Both the position numbers and the translations under genes were made by a program. A DNA stretch of 15,461 bases from an uncultured Blautia sp. (GTDB lineage: Bacteria > Bacillota > Clostridia > Lachnospirales > Lachnospiraceae): positions 1 through 15,461 of the forward strand of contig CAKRRG010000067.1 of the NCBI GenBank assembly GCA_934394545.1, written 5' to 3'. The notes below the pieces were generated by a model that ran no database searches, was not told the DNA's origin, and saw only the letters and a program-made list of their open reading frames with translations. Below are positions 1 through 6,421 of the stretch, one piece after another (the first letter of the stretch is position 1; each line of letters starts with the position of its first letter).

Positions 1-220
1 ATAGTGTTAAAATGGAATATAGCTTTCGAAAGAAAGCAAATAGAATTTCTTAAATATAAAGATTTATCTTATAAGATAAATATAGAATGGCGTATAAAAA
101 TACTTTTTTCAAGAAGAACAGTTTGACAAAAATCGACAAAATGGAAGAAAGAGAAAAATTTCGTGACTAAATTCGTGACCGGATTTTTTACAAGGCAATT
201 TCCGCTACCACTTTTCAAAC
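1..220. other. gene-free left edge with palindromes
   Basis: No convincing gene is visible. The stretch is AT-rich. It holds a perfect hairpin at 22-37 (GCTTTC, GAAA tetraloop, GAAAGC), a perfect 20-bp palindrome at 62-81 centred on TCTTATAAGA, and two near-tandem copies of TTCGTGAC (160-167 and 172-179). The open frame from 163 runs through the tRNA gene on the other strand and is not coding. What lies left of the window is unknown, so this may be the 3' flank of another gene or operon. Confidence 0.5.
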
Positions 221-259
221 AAAAAAACACCGAAATCCTTGATTCCTCAAGAATTTCGG
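221..259 (-). terminator. Rho-independent terminator of tRNA-Pro
   Basis: Read on the minus strand, a 13-bp stem with one mismatch (CCGAAATTCTTGA / TCAAGGATTTCGG) closes a GGAA loop and is followed after TG by seven U residues. It lies 17 bases beyond the 3' end of the tRNA and so ends a monocistronic tRNA transcript. Confidence 0.85.
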
Positions 260-275
260 CGCCCCTGCCAAGTAG

Positions 276-349
276 TCGAAGTGACGGGATTCGAACCCAC
301 GACCTCTGCGTCCCGAACGCAGCGCTCTACCAAACTGAGCCACACTTCG
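276..349 (-). tRNA. tRNA-Pro (anticodon CGG)
   Basis: The 74-nt minus-strand sequence folds as a complete cloverleaf. The acceptor stem is CGAAGTG/CACTTCG, the D arm is GCTC/GAGC, the anticodon stem is CTGCG/CGCAG around a TTCGGGA loop (anticodon CGG, reading the Pro codon CCG), and the T loop is TTCGAAT. The T stem carries two G-U pairs at its outer end. The first pair C1-G72 and discriminator A73 match the known identity elements of bacterial prolyl-tRNA synthetase. The 3' CCA is not encoded (CTA follows A73), so a CCA-adding enzyme must supply it. The gene has its own promoter and terminator and is transcribed away from the protein genes to its right. Confidence 0.97.
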
Positions 350-364
350 TCAACGACAAGTGAT

Positions 365-393
365 ATTATACATAGGTTATAGGAGTTTGTCAA
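365..393 (-). promoter_or_regulatory. consensus promoter of tRNA-Pro
   Basis: On the minus strand a perfect -35 box TTGACA (388-393) and a perfect -10 box TATAAT (365-370) are separated by 17 bases. The expected start lies around 358, about 9 bases before the tRNA 5' end. This is the standard vegetative sigma-A consensus. Confidence 0.9.
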
Positions 394-432
394 CAGAAAA
401 AATGAAAAAAACCAGAAAAATTGAAAAAATAA

Positions 433-470
433 GTTGGTACACGTTTTTATGGTTGGTACATGTTTTTATG
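433..470. repeat. tandem 19-bp direct repeat
   Basis: Two adjacent 19-bp units, GTTGGTACACGTTTTTATG at 433-451 and GTTGGTACATGTTTTTATG at 452-470, differ at one base. They lie between the divergent tRNA-Pro promoter and the DUF6128-like gene. A head-to-tail 19-bp period puts both copies on nearly the same DNA face, as expected for paired operator sites, but no regulator can be assigned. A replication-slippage duplication is the alternative. Confidence 0.6.
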
Positions 471-538
471 AATGAAAAGTCAGGTTGTTCATATACATTA
501 ATGAAGTGCTGAATTGGAAATGGCAAGGAGGGTGTCAG

Positions 539-1480
539 TTGGCTGAGTATCGGCGTTTTATCGCGTATGTATATGAATATCGAAAAGGGAAAAAAGAATG
601 CAATTGTGGTTTTCTGAAGGTAGAGATGCGAAATCGTGTGTGCACAGTAGAAATCCATCTTCAGATAGAGGGACTGGCAGCAGAAGAAATTTGCAGGATT
701 TATGGATTCATACGAAAAGAAGGACTTATGAATGGAATCTTACTAGGAAGCTGCAAGACAAAGCAAAATCGAATTGACTGCATTCTGGAAGTGGATAGCA
801 TGGATATGGGGGCTTCCGGGATTTCTTTGCAGAAAATGGGAGGCATGATTCTCATCACGGAGACTGGCGGCTTTTATGGAACCGAATGGGATGATCAGGC
901 AATCCGTCCGGAGAATTTTAAGGAGAATACAGAGAAAGAGGAAACAAAGGAGACTTTGGAAACGGAAAGCAGAGAAAAAGAAGAAGTGTCCGAAGCGAAA
1001 CCACAATCAGCGAAACCACAATCAGAAGAACCACAATCAGCAGAACCACCGGAAGAGCAGCAGTCAGAAGAAGCGGAAACGGTGTCGGATTCCAAACCTG
1101 TTCATATTCAGTCTGTCCAGTCTGGAGAGAATAATACTTCTCTACCTTTTGGTCAGCCTTTTTGCCCGTTTACAGATGGTGATCTGAATCAGTGTTGGAA
1201 AATAATGCCTCAGGACCTTGTATATTTTCCAAGAAGGCAATGTGCTCTTCGCAACAACCGCTTTTTGCAATATGGATACTATAACTTCGGGCATCTTCTC
1301 CTGTGCCGCAGATCAAATGGCCGGTATCTGTTGGGCGTGCCAGGCTGCTATGATCAGCAGGAACAGTTCATGGCCGGTATGTTTGGTTTCTCTTGTTTTA
1401 AAGAAAGCAGCTTAATAAAGGTAAAAAAAGGCCGGGGCGGATATTGGTATCGGGCGATTGATTCACCTGTCTGCAGCTGA
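539..1480 (+). CDS. conserved protein of unknown function (DUF6128-like)
   Basis: Function unknown. The 313-residue protein has a conserved N-terminal domain (about residues 2-120, starting AEYRRFIAYVYEY), an acidic Glu/Gln/Ser/Pro linker (about 121-205) with repeated AKPQS units, and a conserved C-terminal domain (about 206-313, with GVPGCYDQQEQFMAGMFGF and GGYWYR). From memory this two-domain layout matches a Lachnospiraceae family annotated as DUF6128; I could not check that. No signal peptide or membrane segment is seen, so it is probably cytoplasmic. I chose the TTG at 539 because an AAGGAGGG ribosome site (525-532) sits 6 bases before it and the conserved domain begins right there. An upstream in-frame TTG at 485 would add 18 unconserved residues and has no ribosome site. 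No terminator follows; the tadA promoter comes directly after. Confidence 0.8.
   Translation: MAEYRRFIAYVYEYRKGKKECNCGFLKVEMRNRVCTVEIHLQIEGLAAEEICRIYGFIRKEGLMNGILLGSCKTKQNRIDCILEVDSMDMGASGISLQKMGGMILITETGGFYGTEWDDQAIRPENFKENTEKEETKETLETESREKEEVSEAKPQSAKPQSEEPQSAEPPEEQQSEEAETVSDSKPVHIQSVQSGENNTSLPFGQPFCPFTDGDLNQCWKIMPQDLVYFPRRQCALRNNRFLQYGYYNFGHLLLCRRSNGRYLLGVPGCYDQQEQFMAGMFGFSCFKESSLIKVKKGRGGYWYRAIDSPVCS
995..1050 (+). repeat. 15-bp in-frame tandem repeat (AKPQS)
   Basis: About 3.7 copies of a 15-bp unit (GCGAAACCACAATCA and variants) encode AKPQS-AKPQS-EEPQS-AEP in the linker of the DUF6128-like protein. The first two copies are identical at the DNA level, suggesting recent slippage, so copy number probably varies between strains. 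Confidence 0.8.
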
Positions 1481-1492
1481 GTGCTGTATCAA

Positions 1493-1521
1493 TTGACATC
1501 TTTTTTCGAACTGCTTATAAT
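1493..1521 (+). promoter_or_regulatory. consensus promoter of tadA
   Basis: Perfect TTGACA (1493-1498) and TATAAT (1516-1521) boxes with a 17-base spacer begin 12 bases after the stop codon of the upstream gene. The expected start is near 1528, leaving a leader of about 60 bases before tadA. Confidence 0.85.
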
Positions 1522-1586
1522 TAAAAAAGGTCGGGGTCAAGAGATCAAAAAAATGGTAGAAATCAAGAAAGTGCAGAGAGAAAAGA

Positions 1587-2096
1587 ATGTTGACAGAACA
1601 GGAAAAATATATGAAAGAAGCCATCCGCCAGGCAAAAAAGGCCCTTGCTTTGGAAGAGGTTCCTATTGGCTGCGTGATCGTTTGCGACGGACAGATCATA
1701 GCGCGGGGATATAACAGAAGAAACACAGATAAGAATACGCTTTCCCATGCAGAACTGAATGCGATCAAAAAAGCAAGCAGAAAGTTAGGAGACTGGCGTC
1801 TGGAAGGCTGTACGATGTATGTGACATTAGAGCCTTGCCAGATGTGTGCGGGAGCCCTGATGCAGTCCCGCATTGACCGGGTAGTGATCGGCAGCATGAA
1901 TCCTAAAGCAGGGTGTGCGGGATCTGTATTAAATCTTCTGGAAATGGATGGATTTAACCATAAGGTTGAGGTGATCCGTGGAGTTCTTCAGGAGGAATGC
2001 TCAGAAATGCTTTCTGATTTTTTTCGTGAACTTCGGGAAAAGAAGAAAATGATGAAAAAATCTTTGGCAGAGCAGGTTGGAAAAACAGAAAAATAG
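1587..2096 (+). CDS. tadA: tRNA-specific adenosine deaminase TadA
   Basis: TadA deaminates adenosine 34 to inosine in the tRNA-Arg(ACG) anticodon, letting one tRNA read several CGN codons; it works as a zinc-dependent homodimer in the cytoplasm. The 169-residue protein shows the cytidine/deoxycytidylate deaminase fold with the zinc and proton-shuttle motif HAE (in SHAELNAI) and PCQMCAGA (PCxxC), plus the N-terminal helix KYMKEAIRQAKKA and the EVPIGCVIV strand. The length is usual for the family apart from a Lys-rich tail. The ATG at 1587 fits the family N-terminus, but its ribosome site is weak (AGAGAG, no GGAGG). In Bacillus tadA also lies near the SRP RNA gene and dnaX, and that wider neighbourhood is kept here. 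Confidence 0.95.
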   Translation: MLTEQEKYMKEAIRQAKKALALEEVPIGCVIVCDGQIIARGYNRRNTDKNTLSHAELNAIKKASRKLGDWRLEGCTMYVTLEPCQMCAGALMQSRIDRVVIGSMNPKAGCAGSVLNLLEMDGFNHKVEVIRGVLQEECSEMLSDFFRELREKKKMMKKSLAEQVGKTEK

Positions 2097-2105
2097 TGGT
2101 ATGAT
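2077..2105 (+). promoter_or_regulatory. candidate promoter of the yqeY-like gene
   Basis: TTGGAA (2077-2082), a 17-base spacer and TATGAT (2100-2105) with an extended -10 TG (2097-2098) overlap the 3' end of tadA. It would start transcription near 2112, 45 bases before the next gene. Each box deviates from consensus, so read-through from tadA may be the main source of transcript. Confidence 0.4.
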
Positions 2106-2156
2106 AAAAGCAATCCGTGAAATGACAGAATGAAATAACGACAGGAGGAAGACACA

Positions 2157-2594
2157 ATGGAATTTGAAGCATTAAGAAAAGATATGATCGCAGCTATGAA
2201 AGCAAAGGATAAAGTGACGAAGGATGCCATTTCTTCTCTGATATCAGCAGTGAAGAAGGTAGCAATCGACGAGGGCTGCCGTGAAGACATCAGCAGTGAG
2301 TTGGTTGATCGTGTGATCCTGAAGGAATTGAAATCCGTGAAAGAGCAGATCGATACCTGTCCGGAATCCAGACAGGATCTGAGGGATGAGTACCAGGCAA
2401 GATATGATGTGATTTCGAAATATGCACCGCAGCTGATGGATGCTTCTGAGATTAAGGCTTATCTTACAGAGAAACATGCTGAATTAATTGCTTCCGGAAA
2501 TAAAGGCCAGATTATGAAGACAATTATGCCGGAATTGAAGGGGAAGGCTGATGGTAAGGTGATCAACCAGGTTGTAGCAGAGTTGTGCAAATAA
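2157..2594 (+). CDS. yqeY: GatB/YqeY domain-containing protein
   Basis: The 145-residue protein matches the stand-alone YqeY family, related to the C-terminal helical tRNA-binding domain of the GatB subunit of Glu/Asp-tRNA amidotransferase. The whole protein is the domain: an N-terminal helical part (EALRKDMIAAMKAKD...AISSLISAVKK) and the C-terminal part with the typical NKGQIMKTIMPELKGKADGKVINQVVAE segment. Its exact role is not established; tRNA binding is inferred from the GatB relationship. The ATG is well supported by AGGAGGA about 8 bases upstream. It lies 60 bases behind tadA, so co-transcription with that tRNA-modifying enzyme is likely. Confidence 0.9.
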   Translation: MEFEALRKDMIAAMKAKDKVTKDAISSLISAVKKVAIDEGCREDISSELVDRVILKELKSVKEQIDTCPESRQDLRDEYQARYDVISKYAPQLMDASEIKAYLTEKHAELIASGNKGQIMKTIMPELKGKADGKVINQVVAELCK

Positions 2595-2640
2595 GTTTCA
2601 TTAGACTGCCTGCGAAATAAAAAATAGGAAGCTGAGATAG

Positions 2641-2703
2641 GACATATATTGTAAAATGGTATAAGCATTGCATCTATAGCCATTGTACAGTATATGTCTT
2701 TTT
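2641..2703 (+). terminator. long hairpin terminator after yqeY
   Basis: GACATATA (2641-2648) pairs with TATATGTC (2691-2698), and pairing continues inward for about 20 base pairs with few mismatches (TTGTA/TGTAC-type and AATGG/CCATT segments). Five U residues (2699-2703) follow. It ends the tadA-yqeY unit and faces the SRP RNA terminator 20 bases further on. Confidence 0.8.
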
Positions 2704-2722
2704 GTATAAGACGAATGTAAAT

Positions 2723-2749
2723 AAAAAAGAACGCCCTCACAGACGTTCT
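2723..2749 (-). terminator. Rho-independent terminator of SRP RNA
   Basis: On the minus strand AGAACGTC pairs with GGCGTTCT around the loop TGTGAG, followed by six U residues. It lies about 16 bases past the closing helix of SRP RNA and defines the end of that transcript. Confidence 0.88.
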
Positions 2750-2764
2750 ATAATTGGCTTTATT

Positions 2765-3026
2765 ATGCGCGCCGCACCTCGGAATGGTCTCACAGACGTT
2801 ACCTCTACAGTTAACTCAGCCCAGGCACCCTCACGGCACACAGGAGATTCTACTTAGTGCTGCTACATTCCTGTCCTGACACGGTTCATAGAGTCCTGTT
2901 GCGTAAGACCCAGACGTCAACGCCACTTATAAAGGGCAGCTCCACAAGATACAAGCCTCAGATTGGCATCACCCCTGCTGTAGCGGATTGCAGGTACAGG
3001 GCACCGCTATCTCCCCGGCTGCGCGG
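2765..3026 (-). ncRNA. ffs: signal recognition particle RNA, large bacterial type
   Basis: The minus strand carries the SRP S-domain signature: GTCAGGACA, a GGAA tetraloop (2868-2871), then TGTAGCAGCAC. This is the apical loop and internal loop bound by Ffh. The 5' part contains the Alu-domain segment with GATAGCGGTGCCCTGTACC, and the 5' end (CCGCGC) can pair with the 3' end (GCGCGCA), giving a rod of about 260 nt. That size and the Alu domain fit the Bacillus/Clostridium large SRP RNA and not the 4.5S type. It targets ribosomes making membrane and secreted proteins. Ends are estimated from the promoter start and the closing helix, so they may be off by a few bases. Open frames here are not coding. 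Confidence 0.95.
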
Positions 3027-3031
3027 AATTT

Positions 3032-3060
3032 ATTATAAAGGAAATTGCCCGAATTGTCAA
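3032..3060 (-). promoter_or_regulatory. consensus promoter of SRP RNA
   Basis: On the minus strand TTGACA (3055-3060) and TATAAT (3032-3037) are both perfect, with a 17-base spacer. Transcription is expected to begin near 3025-3026, exactly at the start of the SRP RNA closing helix. An inverted repeat, TTGCCCGA (3045-3052) with TCGGGCAG (3070-3077), brackets the -35 box. Confidence 0.9.
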
Positions 3061-3103
3061 GGGTGGAAATCGGGCAGTTCAATGGAATTACCCAAATTCC
3101 TTG

Positions 3104-3132
3104 TTGTGTCAGAACGGGAAATATTATATAAT
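3104..3132 (+). promoter_or_regulatory. candidate promoter of the pfk operon
   Basis: A perfect -10 box TATAAT (3127-3132) lies 17 bases after a weak -35, TTGTGT (3104-3109). The start would be near 3139, giving a leader of about 108 bases before the pfk start codon. It points away from the SRP RNA promoter, with 43 bases between the two -35 boxes. Confidence 0.55.
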
Positions 3133-3184
3133 AAAATCCAAGCATTAAAATGTGTGTGCAACCTGATCTGAACGGATCACTGAA

Positions 3185-3213
3185 ACGCCGGAGACACGCT
3201 CTGCGGCCGGCGT
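3185..3213 (+). promoter_or_regulatory. pfk leader hairpin
   Basis: In the predicted pfk leader ACGCCGG (3185-3191) pairs with CCGGCGT (3207-3213), and a small TGATC/GATCA hairpin lies just 5' of it (about 3165-3181). There is no U tract, so it is not a terminator. It leaves the ribosome site at 3237-3242 free. It may stabilise the mRNA or bind a protein; no known riboswitch is recognised. Confidence 0.4.
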
Positions 3214-3246
3214 ATGTTTGCCAAAGACATAGAAATGGAGGGTACT

Positions 3247-4329
3247 ATGATTAAAAGAATCGGCTTATTAACAAGCGGCGGTGACTGCCAGGCCCTGAAT
3301 GCCACCATGCGAGGAGTTGTAAAGGGGCTTACCAATAGTCTTGATGAACTGGAGGTATATGGTTTTGACGATGGATATAAGGGACTGATTTACGGCAAAT
3401 ACCGTATGCTTACCTCCAGAGATTTTTCCGGAATCCTTACACAGGGAGGAACAATCCTGGGCACATCCAGACAGCCATTTAAGCTTATGCGTGTACCGGA
3501 TGCAAATGGACTGGATAAGGTTGAGGCCATGAAGCAGACGTATTATAAGCTTTGCCTTGACTGCCTTGTAATCCTTGGTGGAAACGGAACTCAGAAGACG
3601 GCCAACCTTTTAAGAGAAGAAGGATTGAATATCATTCATTTGCCCAAGACTATCGACAATGATATCTGGGGCACAGATATGACATTTGGATTCCAGAGTG
3701 CAGTAAACATTGCTACTAATGCGATCGACTGTATCCATACAACAGCAGCATCTCATGGCCGCGTTTTTATTGTAGAAGTTATGGGACATAAGGTTGGAAG
3801 CCTTACCTTGCATGCAGGAATTGCCGGAGGAGCAGATATTATTCTGATTCCGGAGATTCCATACGATATTAAGAAGGTGGTTGCAGCCATTCAGAAGAGA
3901 TCCAAAGCTGGCAAGCGTTTCACTATTCTTGCAGTAGCAGAAGGCGCTATTTCCAAGGAAGACGCACTGCTTTCCAAGAAGGACTATAAGAAGAAACTGG
4001 AAGATCGTGCGAAGAAGTATCCTTCCGTATCCTATGAAATTGCAGATAAGATTACCCAGGAACTTGGTTCTGAGGTTCGGATCACAGTTCCGGGACATAC
4101 ACAGCGTGGTGGAGCACCATGCGCATATGACCGTGTGCTTTCTACAAGAATCGGAGCAGGTGCAGCTGAAGCTATCCTGGATGGAGAATACGGTATTATG
4201 GTTGGCGTTGTAAATGGCAAGATCAAGAGAGTGCCTCTTGAAGAATGTGCCGGAAAGCTGAAAATGGTTTCTCCTAAGGATCAGACGGTTAAGGCTGCAA
4301 AGCAGATCGGCATCAGCTTTGGTGACTGA
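3247..4329 (+). CDS. 6-phosphofructokinase (PfkA superfamily, Lys-124 type)
   Basis: Phosphorylates fructose 6-phosphate to the 1,6-bisphosphate in glycolysis, in the cytoplasm. The 360-residue protein has the phosphate-donor loop GGDCQALNAT (11-20), GGNGTQKTA (111-119), PKTIDND with the catalytic Asp (133-139), MGHKVGSL (179-186), PEIPYD and the substrate loop PGHTQRGG (282-289). Gly at the E. coli Gly104 position suggests ATP use, while Lys in PKTIDND (Gly124 in E. coli) is found in PPi-dependent and some ATP-dependent group III enzymes. Asn replaces the usual Asp of GGDG. The donor therefore cannot be settled by reading. I chose the ATG at 3247 (GGAGGG 4 bases before; family N-terminus MIKRIGLLTSGGD) over in-frame ATGs at 3214 and 3235. 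It lies 68 bases before dnaX with no clear terminator between. Confidence 0.93.
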   Translation: MIKRIGLLTSGGDCQALNATMRGVVKGLTNSLDELEVYGFDDGYKGLIYGKYRMLTSRDFSGILTQGGTILGTSRQPFKLMRVPDANGLDKVEAMKQTYYKLCLDCLVILGGNGTQKTANLLREEGLNIIHLPKTIDNDIWGTDMTFGFQSAVNIATNAIDCIHTTAASHGRVFIVEVMGHKVGSLTLHAGIAGGADIILIPEIPYDIKKVVAAIQKRSKAGKRFTILAVAEGAISKEDALLSKKDYKKKLEDRAKKYPSVSYEIADKITQELGSEVRITVPGHTQRGGAPCAYDRVLSTRIGAGAAEAILDGEYGIMVGVVNGKIKRVPLEECAGKLKMVSPKDQTVKAAKQIGISFGD

Positions 4330-4397
4330 TTTTCTGCTTTTATATATGGTGATGCCGCTCATAGGCGACATGCCTGTTTAGAAAGGAGTTTCCATAA

Positions 4398-6020
4398 ATG
4401 AGCTATACCGCTCTGTACCGGAAGTTCAGACCGGATAATTTCGACGATGTAAAGGGGCAGGATCACATTGTGACAACCCTGACCAACCAGATCAAGCATA
4501 ACCGTATTGGTCATGCGTATCTGTTTTGCGGTACTCGTGGAACCGGTAAGACTACCGTTGCGAAAATACTGGCAAAGGCAGTAAACTGCCAGCATCCGGT
4601 GAATGGAAGCCCTTGTGGTGAATGTGAAATGTGTAAGGCGATACAGTCTGGCACCTCGATGAACGTGATTGAGATTGATGCAGCGTCTAACAATGGTGTT
4701 GACAATATCCGTGAAATCCGTGAAGAGGTGGCCTATCGCCCTACAGAAGGAAACTATAAGGTATACATTATCGACGAGGTTCACATGCTTTCTACAGGAG
4801 CATTTAATGCTCTTCTGAAAACACTGGAGGAACCTCCGTCTTATGTTATCTTCATTCTTGCGACCACAGAGGCTCACAAGATACCGATTACTATTTTGTC
4901 CAGATGCCAGCGATATGATTTTCATCGCATCAGTATTGATACAATTGCAGCAAGACTGGATGAATTGTTAAAGATCGAAGGGGTAGAAGCGGAGGAGAAG
5001 GCTGTCCGTTATGTGGCGAAAGCCGGTGATGGCTCCATGCGAGATGCTTTAAGTCTTCTGGATCAGTGTATTGCCTTTTATCTGGGACAGACACTGACCT
5101 ACGACAAAGTTCTAGAGGTTTTGGGAGCTGTAGACACAGAAGTGTTCAGTAGGCTTTTGCGCAAGGTGCTTCAGGGAAATGTGACAGGTGCTATCCGTAC
5201 CTTGGAGGATCTGATCATAGGAGGAAGAGAACTGGGACAGTTTGTTGGAGATTTTACCTGGTATATGCGTAATCTTCTTCTGGTAAAAACCTCTGAGAAT
5301 CCGGAAGAGGCCATAGATGTATCTTCCGAAAATTTAAAGCTTCTTCAAGAAGAGAGCGAGATGGTAGATGTAGAGACCTTGATGCGCTACATCCGGATTT
5401 TTTCTGAGTTGTCCAGCCAGATTCGCTATTCTACACAGAAACGTGTTCTGGTAGAAATTGCGCTGATCAAGCTGTGCCGTCCTGCAATGGAGACCAATCT
5501 GGATTCTGTTCTGGATCGCCTTCGTGTGTTGGAACAGCGTATGGACGAACGTCCTGTGCAGCAGGTGATTGTACAACAGGGAGCTGCGGGAGTTTCCGAT
5601 GGTATGCTGATAGGAGAAAACGGTGGAACGGAAGCAGCTGTGAAGCCTGAGAAGGCTGCCCCGGAGGACCTGCAGAAAATTGTTGCCAGCTGGAGAGTAA
5701 TCGTAAGTCAGACTAGTGGCATTTTTAAGCAGATGCTTCAGAAAGCCATACCGAAATACAATGGTCAGACCGGAGAACCGGTGCTTTATATTGAGTTCCA
5801 GGATTTTTTGGGAAAAACCTATGTAGACAATCCTGAGGCTGAGGAAGAACTGAAACAGATCATTACAGCGCAGACTGGCAAGAGTGTAGAACTTAAGATG
5901 GTGGTGGCAAAAGAGCACAATCATACCAATCTTGCCCAGGTTACTGTAGACCAGGCTCTTCGTGAAAACATTCATATGGATGTTGTTGTGGAGGAAGATC
6001 CTGAGAATACAGAAGAATAA
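4398..6020 (+). CDS. dnaX: DNA polymerase III subunit gamma/tau
   Basis: Clamp-loader ATPase that loads the beta sliding clamp and holds the replicase together. In the 540-residue protein I see Walker A GTRGTGKT (45-52), a four-cysteine zinc module (Cys64, Cys73, Cys76, Cys79), Walker B VYIIDEVH (122-129) and the SRC arginine-finger motif (168-170), followed by the helical collar domain and a C-terminal tau-like domain that would contact DnaE/PolC-type polymerase. AAGGAG lies 9 bases before the ATG. No E. coli-like A AAA AAG slippage site is seen, so full-length tau is probably the main product. It is followed by ybaB and recR, the conserved dnaX-ybaB-recR order of many bacteria. Confidence 0.98.
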   Translation: MSYTALYRKFRPDNFDDVKGQDHIVTTLTNQIKHNRIGHAYLFCGTRGTGKTTVAKILAKAVNCQHPVNGSPCGECEMCKAIQSGTSMNVIEIDAASNNGVDNIREIREEVAYRPTEGNYKVYIIDEVHMLSTGAFNALLKTLEEPPSYVIFILATTEAHKIPITILSRCQRYDFHRISIDTIAARLDELLKIEGVEAEEKAVRYVAKAGDGSMRDALSLLDQCIAFYLGQTLTYDKVLEVLGAVDTEVFSRLLRKVLQGNVTGAIRTLEDLIIGGRELGQFVGDFTWYMRNLLLVKTSENPEEAIDVSSENLKLLQEESEMVDVETLMRYIRIFSELSSQIRYSTQKRVLVEIALIKLCRPAMETNLDSVLDRLRVLEQRMDERPVQQVIVQQGAAGVSDGMLIGENGGTEAAVKPEKAAPEDLQKIVASWRVIVSQTSGIFKQMLQKAIPKYNGQTGEPVLYIEFQDFLGKTYVDNPEAEEELKQIITAQTGKSVELKMVVAKEHNHTNLAQVTVDQALRENIHMDVVVEEDPENTEE

Positions 6021-6064
6021 AGCAATCATAGTTTTTTTGCAATTGATAAAAGGAGGACTTTGTA

Positions 6065-6421
6065 ATGGCAAAGCGTGGAGGATTTCCGGGCATGGGTATG
6101 CCTGGAAACATGAATAACCTTATGAAGCAGGCACAGAAAATGCAGCGTCAGATGGAAGAAAACCAGAAGGCACTGGAAGAAAAGAAATTTACCGCAGCAG
6201 CCGGTGGTGGAGCTGTAGAAGTTACGATTTCTGGAAAAAGAGAAGTAACCAAGGTGAAGCTTGCTGAGGAGGTTGTAGATCCGGATGATATCGAAATGCT
6301 GGAGGATCTTATTGTTGCGGCAACCAATGAAGCACTTCGCAAGGTTGAGCAGGAGAACCAGGCAGTTATGTCCAAGCTTACAGGTGGCCTTGGAGGCCTT
6401 GGTGGAGGTCTTCCATTCTGA
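6065..6421 (+). CDS. ybaB: YbaB/EbfC family nucleoid-associated protein
   Basis: Small DNA-binding dimer of the YbaB/EbfC family. The 118 residues show a Gly/Met-rich start, a Gln-rich first helix ([21 protein letters not shown]), the characteristic [21 protein letters not shown] strands, [20 protein letters not shown] and a glycine-rich tail. AAGGAGG lies about 8 bases before the ATG, 44 bases after dnaX. Its TGA overlaps the recR start (TGATG, sharing one base), so the two are translationally coupled. That gene pairing supports a role linked to recombinational repair, although the precise function remains open. Confidence 0.95.
   Translation: MAKRGGFPGMGMPGNMNNLMKQAQKMQRQMEENQKALEEKKFTAAAGGGAVEVTISGKREVTKVKLAEEVVDPDDIEMLEDLIVAATNEALRKVEQENQAVMSKLTGGLGGLGGGLPF

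Noticed and set aside
163..363. Open frame through the tRNA region (66 codons)
   Set aside because: Its C-terminal half is the complement of tRNA-Pro, a well-known source of false proteins (the SDGIRTHDL string), and it lacks a ribosome site.
2857..3171. Open frame of 104 codons on the plus strand
   Set aside because: It runs antisense through the SRP RNA gene and its promoter and has no ribosome site or recognisable protein.
3214..3246. Upstream ATGs at 3214 and 3235 as the pfk start
   Set aside because: The first has no ribosome site and follows the leader hairpin directly; the second overlaps the GGAGGG that serves the ATG at 3247, where the family N-terminus begins.
3139..3246. Riboswitch in the pfk leader
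   Set aside because: The two hairpins are simple, and I recognise no conserved riboswitch core or terminator/antiterminator pair.
5804..5810. T TTT TTG slippery heptamer in dnaX (codons 469-471), as for programmed frameshifting
   Set aside because: It lies far past the point where a gamma product would end, the -1 frame stops at once near 5836 yielding an almost full-length protein, and no stimulatory stem or upstream Shine-Dalgarno-like element stands out.
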